NCBI GenBank assembly: GCA_900549675.1
Contig: URPG01000074.1
Location: forward strand, 1 to 8,804
DNA: 8,804 bases
From: an uncultured Oscillospiraceae bacterium
GTDB lineage: Bacteria > Bacillota > Clostridia > Oscillospirales > Acutalibacteraceae
Reading direction: 5' to 3'
Shown here: piece after piece, positions 6,342 to 8,804 of the stretch
How the letters are laid out: every line of letters begins with the position of its first letter
How positions within the stretch are numbered: position 1 is the first letter of the stretch
Notes under the pieces: generated by a model
Seen by the model: the letters and a program-made list of their open reading frames with translations, nothing else
What the model was told of the DNA's origin: nothing
Database searches by the model: none
Position numbers and translations under genes: made by a program

Positions 6342-6484
6342 GATTACATGCCCTTAAATCAAGTTGATCTCCTCCTAATTACGGACATGAGACGGTCCAA
6401 GTTAGCAGGCTATAACCATCTTATGTGCTCTCTATATTCATGTGCCTATTTCATAATATCCACATGCACTACTTTTTTCTTATG

Positions 6485-6530
6485 CATGGCAGGCCAGATG
6501 CCATGATTTGCTGCCTTTAACTCATGGCAT
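6485..6530. other. Overlapping inverted repeats (CATGGCA family)
   Basis: CATGGCA (6485-6491) pairs with TGCCATG (6499-6505). The same middle arm, as ATGCCATGA (6498-6506), pairs instead with TCATGGCAT (6522-6530). The two hairpins are mutually exclusive. They lie in the intergenic gap 6272-6542, which otherwise shows only the promoter above, between the collagen gene and the terminator at 6543. No function can be assigned. Confidence 0.5.
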
Positions 6531-6542
6531 TTGCTGAGGAAG

Positions 6543-6579
6543 AGAAAAAACCGCCTATTCTCAATGGAGAACAGACGGT
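6543..6579 (-). terminator. Rho-independent terminator for minus-strand transcripts from the decayed region
   Basis: On the minus strand the arms 6579-6567 and 6562-6550 (ACCG...GAGAA-type pairing with two mismatches, 4-nt loop) are followed directly by six U residues (6550-6545). It lies about 330 bp past the DUF4363-like pseudogene, so it may once have ended that transcript. It also isolates the collagen gene from upstream transcription. Confidence 0.75.
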
Positions 6580-6745
6580 CTATGTATATGGGGTTATGCT
6601 AAGTTTCTATGTATTGCAGTTAGTCACTGAAGATATTTTTTCTGCTCAAATGCGATAGGTCTTATTGACAAAAAAGATTAGAATAAAACTATTTACAGAT
6701 CGAATCGCTGCGCCTTCACACAACACTATTAACACCAACGAAGAA

Positions 6746-6892
6746 TCAGATTGTATTTTTACTTACTTTATCCGCATTTAAATGCTTTAAAAGCCAAAAT
6801 AATCCCTCGTTGACATCCAGAAGCAGAAAAGCGGGTGAATATATCAGTTTCACGTATTCCTTGTTGTTTGCAGCATTGACATTTAGCTCCAT
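6746..6892 (-). CDS. Unrecognised 48-codon ORF, probably not functional
   Basis: ATG 6892 to TGA 6746 encodes 48 residues including YVKLIYSPAFLLLDVNEGL, with a hydrophobic middle and a Lys-rich end. There is no Shine-Dalgarno sequence before the ATG. It sits 15 nt after the stop of the DUF4363-like pseudogene and before the terminator at 6579. I do not recognise the sequence. It may be a remnant of a gene that followed the DUF4363 gene, or a chance ORF. Confidence 0.2.
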   Translation of the reverse strand: MELNVNAANNKEYVKLIYSPAFLLLDVNEGLFWLLKHLNADKVSKNTI

Positions 6893-6907
6893 CGGTTTAT
6901 ATGTTTA

Positions 6908-7190
6908 TTAAAATATGTGATCCCAACGTAAGGTGTTGCGGCGAAGCAAATGTTCCATCGCTAGATTAACAGTGGCAATCGCTTGATTGCAGTCCTCTTT
7001 CTTTCGATTTTGAAGTGCCACGCCAAGCAGTTTCATTTCCTGACTGACTTCCTGCAAATTGTCATGGGTCAGCAGCATTCCCTAAAAGGTTTCTCGCTGT
7101 GACCACAGTGGCTGCTGCGTTTATTGTAAAGCTGCATTGCCTGTTCGGGATAATCAAAGATGCTTCTATCTCTTGTGTTTTATCGAAAAT
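6908..7190 (-). pseudogene. DUF4363-like protein remnant
   Basis: An intact C-terminal part of 56 residues runs from ATG 7078 to TAA 6908. It includes MLLTHDNLQEVSQEMKLL and NTLRWDHIF, which resemble the end of DUF4363 proteins of Clostridia (HD-L-E motif, helical hairpin, terminal W/L-x-x-IF). Just upstream an in-frame TAG interrupts the apparent continuation QQPLWSQRETF-stop-G. A little further up, DYPEQAMQLYNK continues in a second frame and KTQEIEASL in a third. I therefore read one nonsense mutation and two frameshifts. The N-terminal membrane segment normal for the family is absent, and the homology stops near the start of the ABC relic. The role of DUF4363 proteins is unknown, though they often lie beside DUF421 membrane proteins. 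A functional short ORF at 6908-7078 is unlikely. Confidence 0.5.
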
Positions 7191-7195
7191 CCATA

Positions 7196-7491
7196 CTACG
7201 TCACTTTTTAATGTAAAAGATAAACATCTGTATAACCAATATTCATTGAGAATGAAACAAAAACTGGCGATTTCACAAGCCATTATGGAAAAACCCAACT
7301 TCATTTTACTAGATGAACCCACAAACAGCTTAGATGAAGAATCGGTAGAGGCTGTTCGTGTTCTTTTGCAGGAAGAACACGAACGAGGAGCTTTGCTTGC
7401 CAGTCATAACAAGGACGACCTGCGTATTCTTGTTAACGACATATTCATCATTGAAGAGGGCAGAATCAATCATGAAAAATCTATCCTTTAA
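7196..7491 (+). pseudogene. C-terminal half of an ABC transporter ATPase
   Basis: About 98 residues match the second half of an ABC ATPase. There is a degenerate signature YSLRMKQKLAISQA (normally LSxGM, here SLRM), Walker B and D-loop FILLDEPTNSLDEE, and an H-loop His in LLASHNKDD. Walker A, the Q-loop and the first about 110 residues are missing. The frame extends upstream to ATG 7099, but that part overlaps the opposite-strand DUF4363 relic and does not look like ABC sequence. No ribosome site marks a start. The protein could not bind ATP normally. It overlaps the next ORF by 20 bp, the usual arrangement for an ATPase followed by its membrane partner, so this was once a small exporter operon whose 5' end was deleted. 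Confidence 0.85.
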
Positions 7492-7798
7492 AAGAAATCA
7501 CCTCTTGAAATATGATGATACCATTATTATCTATGGTACTATATCCACAGATTCGGACCTCACATATGTACCTAAAGTTTTTGATGAAAAAACAGGTGAT
7601 TATATCGTGAATAAACGTCTGCTGTATTCACAAGATTTTGATGCTGAACAGTTGTTTTCAATTTCTGATTTGGTGGTCAAGGTGACCGCTACAAGCGAAA
7701 AAGACTTGAAATTTGAGGCGTTTTTAGCAACTGTCAAAGTAAACAAAGTCTATAAGGGGGACAACCCCCTTGTCAATGCCATAATTTTTTGTAAGTAA
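7472..7798 (+). pseudogene. Truncated partner of the ABC ATPase, unknown domain
   Basis: ATG 7472 follows AGAGGG at 11 nt and overlaps the end of the ATPase frame. The 108 residues contain FSISDLVVKVTATSEKDL and VKVNKVYKGDN, a beta-rich pattern resembling small extracytoplasmic domains (SDLVV...V-x-KVYKGD). The N-terminus is basic (MKNLSFKRNH) but passes straight to YDDTIIIYG, so the membrane anchor expected there seems missing. The frame stops soon after the KGD motif at NAIIFCK, where relatives should continue. A perfect 7-bp GGGGG/CCCCC hairpin lies at 7753-7770 near that end. Probably a doubly damaged exporter-associated membrane protein. I do not recognise a named family. Confidence 0.55.
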
Positions 7799-8026
7799 CA
7801 GCCATTACTCTATTCTTTTCTCTTGAACTAAGAGTAAGTGTGAATGTACCTTATAATTATATCATAAATCGCAGTACAATCAAAAAAGTACATTCAAAAA
7901 AATCTTTGAAAAATCAAAAATAGTTTCGTTTTATCTTTTAGTGGTCGGTTCTTGTTATTTGTACCAGATAGAAACCCTTCGGTGAATAAAGGGATCATTG
8001 CAAGACAATAGAATGTCCTACGTCAA
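7799..8026. other. AT-rich intergenic gap with an 8-bp inverted repeat
   Basis: No ORF of note. GAATGTAC (7842-7849) and GTACATTC (7888-7895) are perfect inverted arms 38 nt apart, in AT-rich sequence. Downstream of the LysR stop on the minus strand, CCCTT/AAGGG arms at about 7977-7995 make a weak hairpin, a possible terminator. Nothing else is seen. Confidence 0.4.
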
Positions 8027-8804
8027 TTAAGGGGAATCTGTAATCCAGCCACGGCTTTTAAAGAAATCCTGAGCAATGTTAATAAACACGTTCATTTGGG
8101 GAGTAACCCATTTATTTTTATGATACAGAAGCTGGCTCCACATCCGGAGCGCAGGCATATCGGTTTGAATTTGAGATAACGATCCCTCTTTCATGGACTC
8201 CTGCACTGCATACATAGGCATAAAGGACACCCCCACCCCTTTTTTCAGCAGGTGGAGAATGGCTTCCGTGTCACCGATTTCCATAACAGGCTTAATGGTC
8301 AAATCTTTTTCTGATAGGATTCTTTCCAGCTCATAACGGTAGCTTGCCCCCATTTCTGTCAGCAGAAACGGTTCCTTTATTAAATCCGGCAAGCTGATTT
8401 TTTTTTGATGGACGAGGGGATTTTCGCTTGAGGTAACAAATACAATATCCTCTTGCCGTTGTATGGGCCTTATCCATTCCAAACCATAAACCTTATGCTC
8501 CAAGGTAAAAAAAAGATCAATGTCATTGCTTTTAATCATATCCATCAGGCTTTTTAGACTGCCTGTAACAACAACGGTTTCCACCTTGGGACAGGCATGA
8601 TAAAATTCTAACAGAAGGTCCGGTAATACCGCAGTGGCAATGGAATTCACACTTCCAATGCGCAGCCTGCCTTCCGGAACGCTAGCAGAAGAGGCAAAAG
8701 AAGCGGCCGCATTGGTTACCCGCATGATTTCATTTGCATGATAGATAAAGGCCTCCCCGTGGGGCGTTAGATTTACATTTTTGCCAATCCTCTCAAACAG
8801 CTTC
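8027..8804 (-). CDS. LysR family transcriptional regulator (N-terminus outside window)
   Basis: The frame is open from the right edge (first full codon 8803) to TAA 8027: 258 residues. The first visible residues, KLFERIGKNVNLTPHGEAF, are the end of the LysR winged helix-turn-helix, so only about 35-40 residues are missing. A linker helix follows. The substrate-binding domain then begins at GRLRIGSVNSIATAVLPDLL and runs through the usual two-lobed fold, including DIDLFFT, VTSSENPLV, EAILHLLKKGVGVSFMPM and a C-terminal helix. The internal ATG at 8725 lies inside the linker helix and is not the start. LysR proteins bind a small-molecule inducer and often control the divergent neighbour, which would lie beyond the right edge. 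The effector cannot be told from the sequence. Confidence 0.92.
   Translation of the reverse strand, partial: KLFERIGKNVNLTPHGEAFIYHANEIMRVTNAAASFASSASVPEGRLRIGSVNSIATAVLPDLLLEFYHACPKVETVVVTGSLKSLMDMIKSNDIDLFFTLEHKVYGLEWIRPIQRQEDIVFVTSSENPLVHQKKISLPDLIKEPFLLTEMGASYRYELERILSEKDLTIKPVMEIGDTEAILHLLKKGVGVSFMPMYAVQESMKEGSLSQIQTDMPALRMWSQLLYHKNKWVTPQMNVFINIAQDFFKSRGWITDSP

Noticed and set aside
6321..6506. 61-codon plus-strand ORF
   Set aside because: It has no ribosome site and no recognisable sequence, and it overlaps the promoter and inverted repeats upstream of the collagen gene.
7062..7322. 86-codon minus-strand ORF
   Set aside because: It is a composite of antisense to the ABC relic and one frame of the broken DUF4363-like gene, with no start signal.

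Overview
The window looks like chromosomal DNA of a spore-forming, low-to-moderate GC member of the Firmicutes, most likely class Clostridia. This rests on strong AGGAGG-type ribosome binding sites, an Agr-like (HPK10/LytTR) two-component pair, a Cys-rich bacterial collagen-like protein of the spore-surface type, an Rrf2 regulator and a DUF4363-like relic. I could not assign a genus. Apart from two plus-strand ABC-transporter remnants at about 7196-7798, all recognised genes are on the minus strand.

Layout in minus-strand transcription order. At the right edge is a LysR-type regulator (8027-8804, N-terminus outside the window). Next comes a decayed patch (about 6600-7800): a DUF4363-like pseudogene on the minus strand, back to back with the C-terminal half of an ABC-transporter ATPase and an overlapping truncated partner on the plus strand. 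A clear rho-independent terminator (6543-6579) closes it. Then follows a monocistronic collagen-like gene (5009-6271) with a Cys-rich head, Gly-X-Y repeats, three 40-residue modules and a globular tail. A sequence fitting a sporulation sigma-K promoter precedes it.

The gap 4220-5008 is not empty. It holds a hairpin just past the collagen gene, a stretch that looks like a truncated group II intron domain I (a paired 11-nt tetraloop-receptor motif is present), a plausible housekeeping promoter and a 35-codon ORF with a ribosome binding site. After these come the translationally coupled LytTR response regulator (3461-4219) and GHKL histidine kinase (2127-3464), ended by a 15-bp stem terminator.

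The last transcription unit begins with two direct repeats 21 bp apart (2009-2044), a shape expected for a LytTR-family binding site. A -10-like sequence and a 20-bp near-perfect palindrome follow. It encodes an Rrf2 regulator (1421-1852) and, two bases after its stop, a large secreted repeat-containing surface protein that runs off the left edge. My working model, which is inference, is a small regulatory cassette. The Agr-like kinase/regulator pair would sense a signal, possibly the nearby small peptide, and activate the Rrf2-surface-protein operon. The Rrf2 protein, with four clustered cysteines, would add a redox or iron-sulfur input through the palindrome.
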